Of a stretch of DNA of 64,000 nucleotides, positions 11,390 through 24,683 are shown piece by piece. Within the stretch, counting starts at the first letter, position 1. Each line of letters begins with the position of its first letter. This DNA is from Bretschneidera sinensis (taxonomy: Eukaryota > Streptophyta > Magnoliopsida > Brassicales > Akaniaceae). The position numbers and the translations under genes were made by a program. The DNA lies in NCBI GenBank assembly GCA_023935145.1, contig CM043700.1, positions 140,271,328-140,335,327 of the forward strand, written 5' to 3'. The notes below the pieces were generated by a model, which searched no databases, was not told where the DNA came from, and saw only the letters and a list, made by a program, of their open reading frames with translations.

Positions 11390-13056
11390 TGTTGATTGAA
11401 ATCGCAAGTGCACGAATTGTAACAAGTAATAAAGTAAATGAGTAAGAGTAACATCCCATGAGAATTTAAAAATTACTAATAAGTACCAACATTTATTAAA
11501 CTATAATCTGTTTGATAATTCGAATGAGAATGAATTATTGAACTAGATAGTTTAAAATAACGAAATTAAATAAGCAAGTTGAGATCAAGAAAACAAGATT
11601 CTAGGGCTTTCGATTCACCATAACTGATCATATGCGAATTTTCTACTTGAACTAATCGCAATTATTTCCTATTGTTGATAATCAGGTCTCTAATTTATTC
11701 ATTAATCTTTCTCAAGCATTAACAAAATATCCCAACAAGTAAATCTTCTACATCTCTGTGAAAACTCTAAACCTGTCAAAATTCAGTAAGAACAAGAAAC
11801 CCCATAAAGATTACGCAAGTCCATAGATATCTCTATCCTACTTATTCCTAGTGGTATCTCAAACATATGCTAAAACAATTATCACTTCTTAGGCTCAAAT
11901 TGAATCCCAAATCATGCAAATGTTGATCAATCATTCACAAGCATTAAGTCTATAATGAAATACTCAACAATATGAAACAACTACTAAATTAGTTCAATTA
12001 AAGGAAGATTCACATAATCATAGTTAGGCTACATCTTAACCCTATAAAATGGAGATTAGTTCATGATAAACTTGAATAAAAACATAATCAAAGGGTTTAA
12101 CATCAATAAATTGAAAGAATTTCGGAATAAAGAAAAAAACTCAAAAATTAGTCTCATCTTTGATGTTCTGCTTCCTTTGATTGCTCCATAAAATGAATCC
12201 AAAAAAAAAAAACCATGAAAGAACCCAGCATGCGTCTGGTTCTCTCCCAAGTGATAGACTTGTCTCCCCCCTTGTTCTAGAACCAACCTCCCAAAGAAAT
12301 AAAAAAATTCCCCCTTTCCGAATCATAGATTTTGTAGATTTTTGGTCTAAGATTGCAGGGCTGTTTCCGCCTCCAAAACATCTGAATCACGAAACTACTA
12401 TTTGAGGAACAATTATAGCCCGTTGACCTAGCTTTCCAACACTTCTTGAATCATCTCAATATGATTTTTTACAGGTAAGATATGGTCAGATTACTTGAGA
12501 CTGTCCAGAGACGTTTTCAATTCGAGATTACATTAAACCCACCATGCTTTCCATTTGTTTGATCCCTTCCATTCAGCTTTCATTTCTTTTGATTGGGTTG
12601 GGCCAAGCCCACTTGAATTAAGCTCTATCTTTTGGGTGTTGGGCTTTATTATTTTTAGCTTCATCTTACTAAGATAGCAAACTTGACTCGATTTGAATTG
12701 CAGGTTAAGGGACGTTCCAGAACATCAACAGTGCAGGTGCAGTAACTTCAAGCTTAGTTTTGACCTTGATTCAGCTAGTATCTCTCAAAACTCAAACATG
12801 AAAGTTGTAGATATTTTTCTTGTCATTCCATAGAATCTTGAATCATCTCAATCGAAGCTCGGATGAGAGAATTATGCCCAGATTACGAAGCAATGTCGAA
12901 ACTATCCAAAATCGCTCAATTAGCTTCGTCTTGCGCTTAACACCTCCATTTGCATCATAAATCAAAATATAAGAATAATTAGTACATTTAGGCACCAAAT
13001 AAATATAAAAGACTAAACATTAAGAGAGAAAAATATGACATTTTGCATTCTCATCA
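11390..13056 (-). repeat. 5' LTR of the Athila element
   Basis: Pairs with 3965-5617. It begins TGTTGATTGAAATCGC and ends TGCATTCTCATCA on the + strand. Short frames inside both LTRs (around 4634-5004 and 12056-12405) are not genes. Confidence 0.92.
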
Positions 13057-13061
13057 ATGAC

Positions 13062-16000
13062 TGACATTGATTTAGTATAAGTTACATCCGATCTACTTAA
13101 CAATTTTTTGTAAACAAGATTTATAATGAGCTTTGCAATGGAATACCCATTACAACCATTTTGAACCAACCAAATAGCGTAATGATCATTACAGAATGAA
13201 TGAGCATTCCATTACAACTTTGATTACTACAACATTAATAAGATTAATGCTAACTAATTAAATCAAAACACACATTTGAAAAGTGCAACCAACCTGAACT
13301 TTGTTGTGAATGGCCAATCAAATAAAAATTCATACCTATCTTGAACAAGTGCTTTTCAATCAATCTTTAATTTAATAAAATGTCAATAAAATTTAAATTT
13401 GAAAATTAAACTAATAAATACGTATTTTTAATTGATTTATAGCATCTTTTTATTTATATTTCTCTAGCTTACCATGCATCTTCTTTTGGCCTACCTATAG
13501 TCAATTGAAGTTTGAGTTTAAATCTAAATTTGAAAGCTACTTAATAAATATGTATTTTTTATTGCTTTATAAAAATATTTTTCTCTTTACATCATTTTTA
13601 TTAAATATATATTTTGAATCTGCGTATTGTGAGAGGTACCCTCTCTACTAAGTTTTATGAAAAAATAAATTTAATTTTAATTCTTTTAATCATGATATTG
13701 ACAATATAATAATCGAATTTGAAACATATTTTTTTTAAAAAAGCATGATGATCGAACTAAAGCCAGCAATCCGACCATGAAAATCTTATCTCGTATGGAA
13801 CAAGTAATTTGCTAGCTAGTTCAGATTCTTGAGGATCATATAATTTGAGTGGATCCAAACAAAATACGAGAGAAAAACAAAATAAAGTAGAAAAAAAAAA
13901 AGAGAATCGCAATCTTAATGCAAATGAACAAAGAAAATGACCCACGTAAAAAAGGAAAATAAAATAAAATAAAATAAAATAAAGGCGCCGACAACAATAT
14001 CTCGGATTTTGTTTAGAGCCCTAATGGGACTTCACTTTGCCTGGTCTGACTGGTAAGGAGAAGGACACGTGACATACGTGCAACAGGCAATATAGAAAAC
14101 TAGACTTGGACCTCTTTGGTCCTACCGACAATGGTAATCACAGCTGCCACACTGACTCTGGTTGTTGTTGATTTAAAAAGACTTGTCTCTCGTTTCTGTA
14201 GCATCCCCGTTATACCCCTCGACAAACCTCCATATGACTCATATACCTTTGTGTGACGGGAGAAGAGAATTTCGTTTTTGCCTTTAGTGAATAAGAAACA
14301 TTGGTTAGTCTTGCAGAGCATATATCTTTGGAGGGGGTGGCTTGTTATTGAAAAGTCATTTCCACCCCTCACTCCTTAACCAATCCCATGTAGCTCTGGA
14401 GCAAATTGGTCAATTCGTTTATGCATCAAACCGAATCCAAATTTGTTTTGAGTAAATTGATCAAAATTTATCCCCTCTCCATATTTTTTTTCTTCTTAAA
14501 TCTCGTATTCTTTTTTTCTCTCTTCACAAGTTATTTTTTTTCAATGAGGCAACAACCAACCGAATGGTTATTTTTGGGGTAGAGAGAACTCTATGGGGAG
14601 AGAGAAGGATACGAGGAAAAAATGAAAATGAGAATAAATTGAGAAAATTTATCTTTGAAGAAAAAAGAGATACATTGAAAGTGAAAAATATAAAAAGATA
14701 AAAGAGATAGGAGAAAGAGAAAGAGAAAGAGAAAGACAGAATAAAGATGAAGAAAAATAATGAAAAAGAAATGAAAATAAAAAAAAAGATAGAATTGACT
14801 TCTCAATGACTATCCATTCAAATAGGATGGATTAAAACAATTTTATTATTATTTTATAACAAAATCTTTTGATTAGTTTAAATAGATTGAAATTTTAAAT
14901 AATTTAATTGATAATATTATTATAATTATGAGATTTTAAAAATAATGTTATTAATAAAAAAATTTAAAATTGCTATTGAATATAATTCATAAAAAAAAAA
15001 AAAATCATGCACTAAGAGGTGCCATGGGGCGCTTTTATTGTTTTGATATTACCAATCTCTCTTGTTTTTCACAGTTTGCAACGACAATGCTGTTGCCTCA
15101 TTCTCAAGTTTCAAATTAGGACCCCACAAAAGTTATTACTTGATGGATTAATCCCTTTCACGATGATTACAAACACACTCCACGCGCCTTGCTTCCACGC
15201 TCCAAAAATCTGGTTGGCTCAACAGCTAAAGAGCCCAAATTTCTAATTGAAGTATGCAAAGTCTTTAATGGATTTATATATGAAATGGACCACTTAGAGG
15301 GGCGTTTGGTAATGGTGCAAATGAGAGACAGGTGGCTTCCTGTCAAACACTAAAAAATAATTGTGAACAATGATATAGATTTGTCTTCTTTCAGATTAGT
15401 TGGTGGAATAACCAATCAGGCCAGTTTAAGTGTCTAAGTGTATAAAAATTGTACGCTTTGCATTTAAAAATTCATTACTTCCGTCGACGTTTCAAGTTTA
15501 ATTATTAAATTCATATTAAATTTTTTTAATTAAAACACTTTGGATTCCATAGTAATAATTTATAAATTTATTGTAGTTAATCAATTTGAATGGTGTCTAT
15601 TTAAATATTATGAATGGAAATAATGAGTTTTTTTGCAGTTAAAAATATTTTTTAATGATTTTGAATTCGAGTTGTATAGTAATTAAATTGATACGATAAT
15701 GATATATCAAATTTCACGGATAACCTATCTATTTATCATTCTTATATAAGTGATTTGAAATGAGTCATCATTGGTTACATTTGTTACTGGATTTAATATA
15801 GATTATTAAATCTCTTTAAGGTAAAAAATTGAATTTAAATTCGATTTAAACTTAATTAAATCAGTACCAAACGTTACCAAAATGTATTTAACTATGAATA
15901 TTTCGAGTTTAACTAGTCAATTTCAATATAGGTTGAGCATATAATTTTTTTAAAAAAAATAATATCTCAAGTTCAAATATTTTATCCTTTATATTGAGAT

Positions 16001-16144
16001 TTTTCATAGTTTAATTATCTATGGTTAGTGGTATTTATAACGAAATAGCGTGACCAATCATTTGAAAATTAAATATAATTATATTTGTACCATGTCGTTT
16101 ATTTTAATCATGTATTGTTTGTAGATTCTAAGCGTGGCTTAGCA

Positions 16145-16185
<41 letters not shown>

Positions 16186-16860
16186 TTTATTAAATCATGG
16201 GATAAATTATCTCACCTTTAATCTTTAACTAAATAGAATGTTGATCTTCATCATTTATATATGTAATCGATATTTTAACTTTAGAAACAAATGTATTAAA
16301 CACATAATTTAATTATTAGACACATATTCTTTAAAAAAGAGATTTTGATTTTGTCTTTTGCCTTAAATTATTGTACAATAATTGATAAAAAATAACTATT
16401 ATTTGGAGGAGAAATTTGTGGTCGCACTCCATGAAGATCTAAAATGTTCATAACATATTTTTACTCTCGCTTTTCTTTTTTTCATGTGAGTATTAAATTT
16501 GCATCAGTCATCACGTGCACACATAAAAGTACAACCAATAATTATCTTATAAAGTTTTCCAAATTACCCTCTATTGTAAATAAAGATTCAAATTAAAGAG
16601 TTTTAATTGTTATTTTTACATGAATATATATAATATATAATTGAAAACAAATGAAATTATATTCAAACCGTTACGGTAATAAAAAGAAAATGTAAGTTTA
16701 ACTCCAAAAGTTTAAGGCTTGTTTTCCAATCTCTTTCAATTTCACAGAGCGCGGGGTACACATTCCAGATTTAAAAGAAGTCCCAAAGAAAAACTTGCCA
16801 TGAAATATGAAACACTATTCCACATGCTTTGTCTTAAGCATCCATCTCTGTACTTATTTT
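13062..16860. other. AT-rich spacer upstream of the SPL gene
   Basis: No gene supported. It contains a repeated AAAATAAAATAAAATAAAAT run at about 13958-13982, a long purine-rich stretch on the + strand at about 14590-14800, and a TA microsatellite at 16147-16182. Bases 13130-13240 have short inverted pieces built on CCATTAC and GTAATG, which may be a decayed MITE. A 90-codon open frame on the - strand at 14100-14372 has no recognisable domain and is left unannotated. Confidence 0.5.
16147..16182. repeat. AT microsatellite, 18 units
   Basis: An uninterrupted alternating AT run of 36 bases, likely to vary in length between individuals. Confidence 0.95.
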
Positions 16861-16864
16861 TCTT

Positions 16865-16877
16865 GGTTTATAAAAGT
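16865..16877 (+). promoter_or_regulatory. Possible TATA box of the SPL gene
   Basis: GGTTTATAAAAGT is a good TATA element about 1 kb upstream of the SPL start codon. A leader of this length with an intron would be usual for this class. The downstream CT-rich stretch at 17311-17335 and a candidate leader intron at 17306-17400 (donor GTAAGT, acceptor TTTGCAG) fit. Inferred from sequence only. Confidence 0.4.
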
Positions 16878-17920
16878 TGAAAGGGACAAACAACCTGTCC
16901 CTATTAACTTTTCTTCCTCAAGATATATGCATTTCAATCAAACCCTAAATAAGGAAAGAGGAAAAATATTAAAATAAGAAACTGAAGTACTGAACTTAAG
17001 AAAACAAAAGAAATCGAACCTCTTTTGGCCTTTCATTGGATCAACTCATTCTCCTCTATTTTTCTCTCTTTGTCACCGAGCTATTTCTTCTATTGTATCC
17101 ATTATATTTCTTTACTCTGGCATTCTACTAATGGGTAAAGGGTGTAATTTTTCTTAACCTACACACAGACCCCAGCTTTTATGATGTTTTTTTTTGTTTC
17201 TTATTTTTTTTCTTGGCTACCCACTTTTTTGGTTCTTAATGGAATCTATGTCAGTGAATAAATGCCTGGGAAGAGCAAATCGGTCCTCTTATGCTGAACC
17301 CATCTGTAAGTACTCTCTCTCTCTCTCTCTCTTCTCTTTCTCCTGTTTTTTATTTACTGCTGTTTTTTTTATTTCTAGTTAGTACCTTTCTTATTTGCAG
17401 CTTCCAGTCTTCTTGGAATCTTTCTGCTACTATACCGCTAGCTACCCTTTTATCCAGTAAAAAAATTGACCTCCTGATGTGGGTTTCTTGCCTTTTTTTT
17501 ATTTTTTATTTTATTAACAAAAGTTCCATTGTGTTTTTCAGATACCCATTTTTGTATTTCTTTCTTGCCTAATTTGTTTATATTCACTTTTTTTTTTTAT
17601 CATTTGTTTATATTTTACTTGTTTAGTCATACTTTCTGTTCTTGTTTATTTGAAAATTGACAGTGTTAAGTTACCCAAATAAAGAAGTGTTGTTAATTGA
17701 GCTGTTATTTCATATAGTTGATTGATTTAGTAGGGTTGATTTTCTAACACTGCTGATTTATTCAAAATCTACTATTAACTCCTGTGTTTGACGCAACTGT
17801 GAAATGATTTCCTATGTAAGGTTGATATCAATAGTGAAAGGAAATCTTAGCTGACTGTGGGTTAGTAAAGTCTGGAGAATTAGAAGGATAACAAGACTAA
17901 ATCTTGAAGTGATAGATTTT

Positions 17921-20610
17921 ATGGACTGGAATTTCAAAGCAACTACTTGGGATTTGACTGAATTGGAGCAAGAGGCTATTCCAAACATAGATGCAATTGA
18001 TGGGTCAAGTAGCTTTGGGGATTTTTCAGTTGATTTGAAACTTGGTCAAGTTGGTAGTTCGGTAAAAGAGTCGATGAGTAAGTGGAAGGAATCTGGAGCC
18101 TCAAAAATGGAGTCTTCTTCACCTTCAGCGTCTTCGAAGAGGGCACGAGCAGCTAATAATGGAATTCAGAGAGTGTCATGCCTTGTTGATGGCTGCAATT
18201 CTGACCTTAGTAATTGTAGGGATTACCATAGACGCCATAAAGTGTGTGAGCTTCATTCAAAGACTCCTCAGGTTATGATTAATGGCCAGAAGCTAAGGTT
18301 CTGCCAGCAATGCAGCAGGTATGAATCATGGTATCATGTTCTTAATTGCTTGAACTATGTGTTGGATATGTTGCTTTTCGTAATTATGAATTATTTTCTC
18401 AATCATGGATCTTGATATTGTATATTTTTTTTTTTTACAAATTTTTTATTTATTGTTTTAACTTGTTGATCACTCAGAATTATCAACAAAACCCGTGTGT
18501 TTGTGCTGCTGTAAAAATCTTGGGCTTACCTTTTAGGATAGAGATGTGAGTAAAGGTCGTAATCTTAAGCTACGACACTCCTGACAAATTCTGAGTTTAA
18601 TTTGAGATAGAAAGCTTGATAAGTAATAGTGATATGAAGGAAAGAGGGAAAAGAAAGGAAATCTTGCAATGCTAGTTCAAATTTTGATATGGACTTTTTG
18701 TGTCACACCAAAGGCTTTCTGGTGAAAATGGTCATTCACTCACTATTGTTAGCTGAAAGTTGTGTTGACATTTTTTCTTTTTTGCTGGGCAATGATTTTT
18801 CTTTGCAAATTTTGCCTTTGTTGTCCTTCTCTCAGGAAATTGAGTCCCCTAAAAATTTAAGAATTCTCTTTCATGTCCTTGTAGTCTTTACTTTGTTCTG
18901 TTTCTAGTCTAAAGCCTTTAGATGGTTTATTTATAAATACTTGTCCTCTAATATGAATAGATATGTACTCCATTTTCTTTTACTTCATAAGAAAAGGTAG
19001 TGACAATCAGAGATGAAAGTAACAATGAACTGGTTTACCGGGGATAAGGTGACTAAAGAAATTTCCCGAGTTCTTCATAAAGTCTTCACTGATTACTGCA
19101 CAATCTAGCTTTAAATGATTCCTTACATTTTCTTCTCGTGTAAATATAATGGGCCCCAAGTATTTGTTGCGTTTGTTTTGCATATTACTTGCTGCAGCCT
19201 AAAATTTCAAAAAATGTTTATTGTAGGTTTCAGTCACTGGAGGAATTTGATGAAGGAAAGAGAAGCTGCAGAAAACGTCTTGATGGACACAACCGTAGGC
19301 GAAGGAAGCCTCAACCGGATCCCCTCTCACGTTCTGGGAGTTTTTTGTCCAATTACCAAGGTTAGCTGATATTTTTTTTTCAGATATGAAGCTGACATGT
19401 GCACGCACACTCATTCACAACTTGAGTAAATGAGTAATAATCTCCCCTGAAACTCTTTATAACGAAAAGTGCTCAGCTGAGTGCTTAATCAATACATTTG
19501 GTTGAGGGTCATATAAATGATGATCTAGTGGCCACTAAGCTGATTTTTAATGGTCTATTTCAATCCTACTTCAACTTGAACACTTTTTGCTCAATCTCCA
19601 TCATGATCCTTTAAACTCCTACTAAATGGTAAGTACTTCCTGCTTTCTGAAGTGCCGGAACTGAAAAATTTGAAGTTAGTGAACCAAACATGATCCCGAA
19701 ACTTCAACGAATGTTTCATGTGAAAATATCCTTTCAAGTTGCTTTCCAATGCACCTTTCTCCCATATTGTTCTAAACCTTGAGCTGAATCTGATCATTCG
19801 TATTTCACATCATCAAATAATTACTTGTTAGGGGCATCCAACTTTTGTAACTGGGTCTGATAATTTGTTTAGAGGAGACTCAAGAGAGCAATCTTAAATA
19901 CACCATGAAGCTGACATTTTTCTTTCCAAATAAAGGGGTTGTCAATTTCTTGGATAAAGATACCATCTGCTGCTTCAGGTACCCAATTGCTGCCGTTCTC
20001 TAGTTCACATGTATATCCACCAACGAATATGGTGAACCCCACCTGGGCTGGGGTTGTCAATACTGAGGCAGATGCTTGGCATTATAACCAGCACCAACAA
20101 TTACACTCCCCTGAGAAACAGAGCTTATTTCTTGGATCCCCTCCAAGCAGCAGCTATAAAGCAAGGAAACAATTCTCATTCTTCCATGGTGATCACGATC
20201 CCCGGCGTAACCGTCAAACATCTCAAGAAGCTTCTGTCTGCCAGCCTCTTCTCGGGACCGTTGCTTTGTCAGAAAGCAGCGGTGTTAGCCACAATATGTT
20301 CTGTGATGACAGGTTGACAACTGGAGCCCATGACTCAGATTGTGCTCTCTCTCTTCTGTCATCACCTCCTACACAGACATCTGGGATCAGCTTGAGCCGC
20401 ATGGTGCAGCATCATCATAGCTCAATCCCCTTGGTGCATCCCTTAGGCCCATGCCTCAATAAACACGATTTTGACCCGATGGATTCGGTTCTGGTATCTA
20501 ACAGTAGGGATGCAATTGCCCCTTGCCCAGCAATGTTTCACATCACATCTGATAGGTCGTCCTCGGGGAATGAAGCTCCTCAAACACTTCCCTTTCATTG
20601 GGAGTCGTAA
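17921..20610 (+). CDS. SPL13-like: SBP-box transcription factor, SPL13/16-like
   Basis: Plant-specific nuclear DNA-binding protein that recognises GTAC cores and controls phase change and flowering in the miR156 pathway. Exons: 17921-18318, 19227-19360 and 19979-20610, together 1164 bases (387 residues) with no stop and GT..AG junctions. The first ATG of the frame gives [12 protein letters not shown], typical of this subgroup. The SBP domain spans about residues 86-163: first zinc finger from Cys87 and Cys92 through HKVCELH, second finger Cys128, Cys131 and Cys147, then the basic nuclear signal [12 protein letters not shown]. The His normally four residues after the second Cys of finger 2 (SRFH) is Gln135 here (SRFQSLEEF). 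Exon 3 encodes [29 protein letters not shown] and the end [11 protein letters not shown]. The length matches relatives. Confidence 0.95.
20342..20361 (+). promoter_or_regulatory. miR156/157 target site in SPL exon 3
   Basis: The 20 bases, GTGCTCTCTC then TCTTCTGTCA, encode ALSLLS and match the canonical SPL target of miR156, with the usual single mismatch against the miRNA (T for A at position 7). It predicts cleavage of the mRNA in juvenile tissue. The miRNA itself is not in the window. Confidence 0.95.
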
Positions 20611-21731
20611 GATATCCTGGTATTTTCACTTCTGGATTCCTTTGTTGAAGATCCTGGAGGAATTCCTTTTGATTCAAAACTATGATGTTTGCTTGAGGAA
20701 ATTGATGTTCTCTTGTTGTCTATCATAATCAGCCTTATCTTGGTTTTTCCCACTGATATTAATTGTAATGCTTCAGGAAAGATCTAGTTTTATTCTTTTC
20801 AGGTCTGTGCTTAGTCCCATTGTTACGCTACAGAAGTTCTGTTAATCTATGACTTTCTTGCGTTGTTTTCTGAATACTTTTATTAATCTAAGCTTTTGTT
20901 TGGATTCAGAATTTAACTTAGATGATAAAATACACTTTAAACATTTTTGTCTAGATGCTCAACTAACTACTGTGGAATTGTAATTTTAAGCAATGAAGCA
21001 GTTTTCTCTTTGGAAAGTATTTAAAGAAACATGGGCATAAAAGTCATATAATAATGAAATTGTTTGTTTAGTGATGTACCTTGCTTTTTGTAACACTGAT
21101 TTGTGTTCTATCTCTGCTGTTTTTGGCATCTGATGTGTACGTGCACTGAACACTTTACGTAATCAAGTCCTTGCCCACTTCATTAAGTGTGGATAAAAAC
21201 TTTATAATAGGCAGACTTATTAATCATACTGCATATGCTAACTATACCTCTCGTACAATTACACGAAACAAATCATTTGCACTAATGATCGATTTCCGAC
21301 TTAATAATTCAGGTTAGTTTATTTATGGACATGAATTTTCATCCACAATTAATAGATAAAATTAATAAAAAATATTTTCTTAATTATCTATTAAAATTTA
21401 AAACACTAAATTAAAACGATGTCGGTCAAAATCAAATTCACAAAATAAATTCAAAGAGAGAAATAGAAAATCACGTTTTAATCTAAATAAAACCATTTAT
21501 CAAAAATCATATAAAAATTATAATCTTTTAAAAATTTATAATAAAATTAAATGTTATGTCAGGCTTAAACAAATCAATTCGGCGAATGACTCACGTATGA
21601 TATAGTGCCGTTTTACACGAGCGGAGGAGTTGCGTGGCGAAAGGATTTTTATTTCTTTTCTTTTCTTTTTATTTGATAAGACGTTGCGAGAGGGTTTGAA
21701 ATTGAAAGAGGAGAGAGATAAAAAATCGAGC
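20611..21731. other. Spacer between SPL and the F-box/FIST cluster
   Basis: The SPL 3' end and the upstream region of copy A. AT-rich, no frame or RNA gene recognised. The last 130 bases are T-rich then purine-rich and may hold the copy A leader. Confidence 0.5.
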
Positions 21732-24368
21732 ATGGCGATTAGCTTTGGCGAATTAGGAGATGACGTTGCGCAGAGCATACTATCAAGGCTGCCGACCGTA
21801 TCCTTCGCATTGGCTTCCTGCGTTAGCAAATCCTGGCACCGTCTCTGCAACCAAATCCTCTCTCGCCTCAAGCTCCTCCTTGCTTCCTCTCTCAACCTCA
21901 ATCTTCACGTAACCACTCTCTCTCTCTCTCAAAATCCTACATACTAAGATAATGTTAAAAGCCGATTCTACATTCATACGGTACCGTTTGGTTGCCGCGG
22001 AGAAAAGAAAACTACATATACTTCTTTTCTAAAGTTTAAATATCGTGAAACTGCTATAGAGACATAACGACTGATGATGAGACTGGCGAATACAAAGTGG
22101 TTTGTTTGTATTATTAAACTGTTATAGAGACAACGCTGGAAATTCACGCCTTTTAACTCTACGTCTCTATTGTAAATGGGTGCATGCAAGGAGATATTTC
22201 ATGATTTAGTAGATCAAGGATATCAAGATTGGTCTGACCCTTTAAATCTTGTGCTCTCTTTGGTTGTTGGGTTCATACCGGATTTATAAGTTGATGCAAT
22301 CCGGATGTTACCGTCAAATTTGGTATTGATTTTCTCATTTTTCATGCTTTATTCTGTATTTACAAGGAAATATGTAGAGTTTGGTGAGCTATTGGTGCAT
22401 TTCGGACCAAGGAAAATTGATTTTGGGATTTCTAATTGGTATCAGGGTTTCATTGAGTCCGTGGAGGTCAAGTTTGTGACAGATATCAGAGACTGTACGG
22501 CCTCTGTTTCGGCATGTACATCCCAAGTTGGCATTATGCTATTTGGAGTAAGCTAACGCTTTTCTATTGGGAGTCTGCATTTATGTTCTTCAATTCAGTC
22601 TCTGCTTAGTTGGATCTCTAACAACTACAGGATTATGTTTTAGGCTAAAGATGCAGCAGTGATGCTCGCTATCACTAAGCTGGGTAAGTATTTCGTATTT
22701 ACTTCATTTTTTGTCCCATTCATTTTCACTATATTAAAGAAAGATTAAAGTATAGGTGTATCCTATCTCTGGAAGATTGGACGAAAAATATCATGACGGT
22801 TCAAGAAAAGAGAGTAGGTGACGTCAATAATAGTCACCCAAAGTTTGTGAAATTATGTTGTTGTTAGAAGGGAAAAGCTTCTGCGGGAATTTAACTTGTA
22901 ATATCTAAAGATAGTTATTAGTTTGAGGAAGCAGATTCCTTACTGGAAGCTCGCTAGTCATGTTCAGTCCTTGGAACTTTAATCAAGAATTTAGGTCTCA
23001 TGTCTACAGAGCAGGAGATTGATCTCTCCATTTTTGGCTATTTGTTGTAAGTGGTAAAAGATAAACAAAATTACCATTTGAGAGTAAACCTCATACAGTT
23101 TTATGAGGGGTTTATTAGAATTCATAGCTATGATATTTTGTTGTATTCTTCTCTATTTTGGACCAATTGAAAAGGAAAAAAAATAATGTATGGTTTCTTT
23201 TATTTGTTAATTAATATGCCTATATTCTTTTTCATGCTTTTGAATGTTCTAGACTTAATGGAATTGTAATGTGAATTCTTGTGCACTTGGGTTGCATGTA
23301 AGTTTAGTGCTTATGTTGATATTATTACTTACCAGAAAAAGAGAAAGTCACTATGGATGTAAAGATATGTAACATTAAAAATTTAGTTTATTTGTACCAA
23401 GATTACAAGTTATCTATTCTTGTAATTAGATTTTTTTTTCTCATTTCCTAGGTCAATTACTCTGTTAATAGACCAATCTTTGCTCCTTTGGTTCACAGTA
23501 TTGCTTACAGCAATGTTTTAATGCACAGCATTTGCATAATTGATGACTCGGTTGTATTGGCCCATTATTGTGTAATATTTTGTGAATTTTGACGGTTATC
23601 TGGCAGAGTTGTTGCATGGTTAGATCTAGTTGATAGTCTCGTTCATGTTGCAGTTGAGGCCATGCCAACAGAAAGTGCTATTTTTGGCTATGTGAGAAGT
23701 CGGTTTCTATGCACTAGTAGGGATTCTCTGGAAATCAAAGTGGAAGTCAATACTATCCTGGTGCAGTTGCTCTAGTATTTGCAAGGGATAGAGAGAAGTC
23801 TCATGGTATTTAATTTGCGCCTCGTGTTTTTTCACTTTTTTGATCGATTTTATGTCTCTTGTGATAATTACCTATTTCACTAACTGATGTGTACCTTATC
23901 TCTGTAAAGTTTCATTAAAAATGCTTATCAAAAGAAATGATTCATTTGAAAATGAGGGTAGGTAGACATACTTTCTTAGACATTACAAATCAACTATGAG
24001 ATTTCCATGCTTTTTCAGGATACCAGATTGCATGATTCATTTTGTATGTTTAGGTTGTTTGAGTGGAGAGAATGGTACAATTAGAGATTCAAATGGAGTA
24101 AAACAGTCTAGAATATTTACAAATATGAAAAAGAAGGTCTAGAATCTTCTTATAAAAAAGAAGGTCTAGAATCTCATACTACAACTTATAATTAAGGATG
24201 TGAGCACCACTTCACACATTTTTTCAATCAATTTTAATGCCTTAATTTGAGAGAATAGGTCAGGCTAAAGCTTGTCTAAACTGTATATTAATTAAGCCTC
24301 TCTCTCTCAGACTCAGACATACACATGCACGGACACTGCAAAGAAGAAAAGTTCAGTGATTTTATGGT

Positions 24369-24373
24369 GTAAC
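24369..24373. repeat. Target duplication GTAAC, left side of Copia 1
   Basis: GTAAC precedes the left LTR and GTAAC follows the right LTR at 29496-29500, a perfect 5-bp duplication. Confidence 0.9.
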
Positions 24374-24671
24374 TGTCAATGGATGGCAAAGTCCATCTTC
24401 TTTCCTTAAATTAGGGTCACTAACTATTCCACTTCACCCACACTTGCCATATATTCATCATTGTTTTAAGGCTTACTTTAAGTCATGTTTCTTTGTTTTA
24501 AGGATTACTTTAGGCCATATTTCCTTCCTTGTTTTAAGGAATGCCTTTTTCCTTTAACAAGCTATATATACTCTTAATTGTATTCTCAATAACAAGAACT
24601 CAAGTAAGCATTTGTACAATCTCTTTACTCTATTAAATTCTCACATCTCTTTACTCTCTTAAATTCTAACA
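24374..24671 (+). repeat. Left LTR of Copia 1
   Basis: 298 bases starting TGTCAATGG and ending TTCTAACA. It closely matches the right LTR with scattered substitutions and a few short indels. A TATA-like CTATATATACTC lies near 24562. Confidence 0.95.
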
Positions 24672-24683
24672 TGGTATCAGAGC
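24672..24683 (+). other. Primer binding site of Copia 1, initiator tRNA-Met
   Basis: TGGTATCAGAGC directly follows the left LTR. It is the standard complement of the 3' end of plant initiator tRNA-Met used by Copia elements. Confidence 0.95.

Larger units (their letters stand above)
3965..13056 (-). mobile_element. Athila-type Ty3/gypsy LTR retrotransposon, defective
   Basis: A 9.1-kb element on the - strand, bounded by LTRs of 1653 and 1667 bases that begin TGTT and end TCATCA on the + strand. From right to left it holds the 5' LTR, a tRNA-Asp primer site, gag remnants, protease, RT, RNase H, a non-coding stretch, a polypurine tract and the 3' LTR. The sequence type of RT/RNase H, the long LTRs and the tRNA-Asp primer site fit the Athila lineage. 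Integrase, expected after RNase H, is absent, and the other frames carry stops and shifts, so it could move only with helper proteins, if at all. Confidence 0.9.

Noticed and set aside
14100..14372. A 90-codon open frame on the - strand.
   Set aside because: No domain, no homolog recalled, no supporting splice or promoter context; the length is within chance for this region.
14591..14806. Phe/Leu-rich frame on the - strand.
   Set aside because: It is a by-product of a purine-rich low-complexity stretch on the + strand.
19115..19369. An open frame covering SPL exon 2 in another phase.
   Set aside because: The phase fixed by exon 1 gives the conserved SBP sequence; the other reading has no homology.
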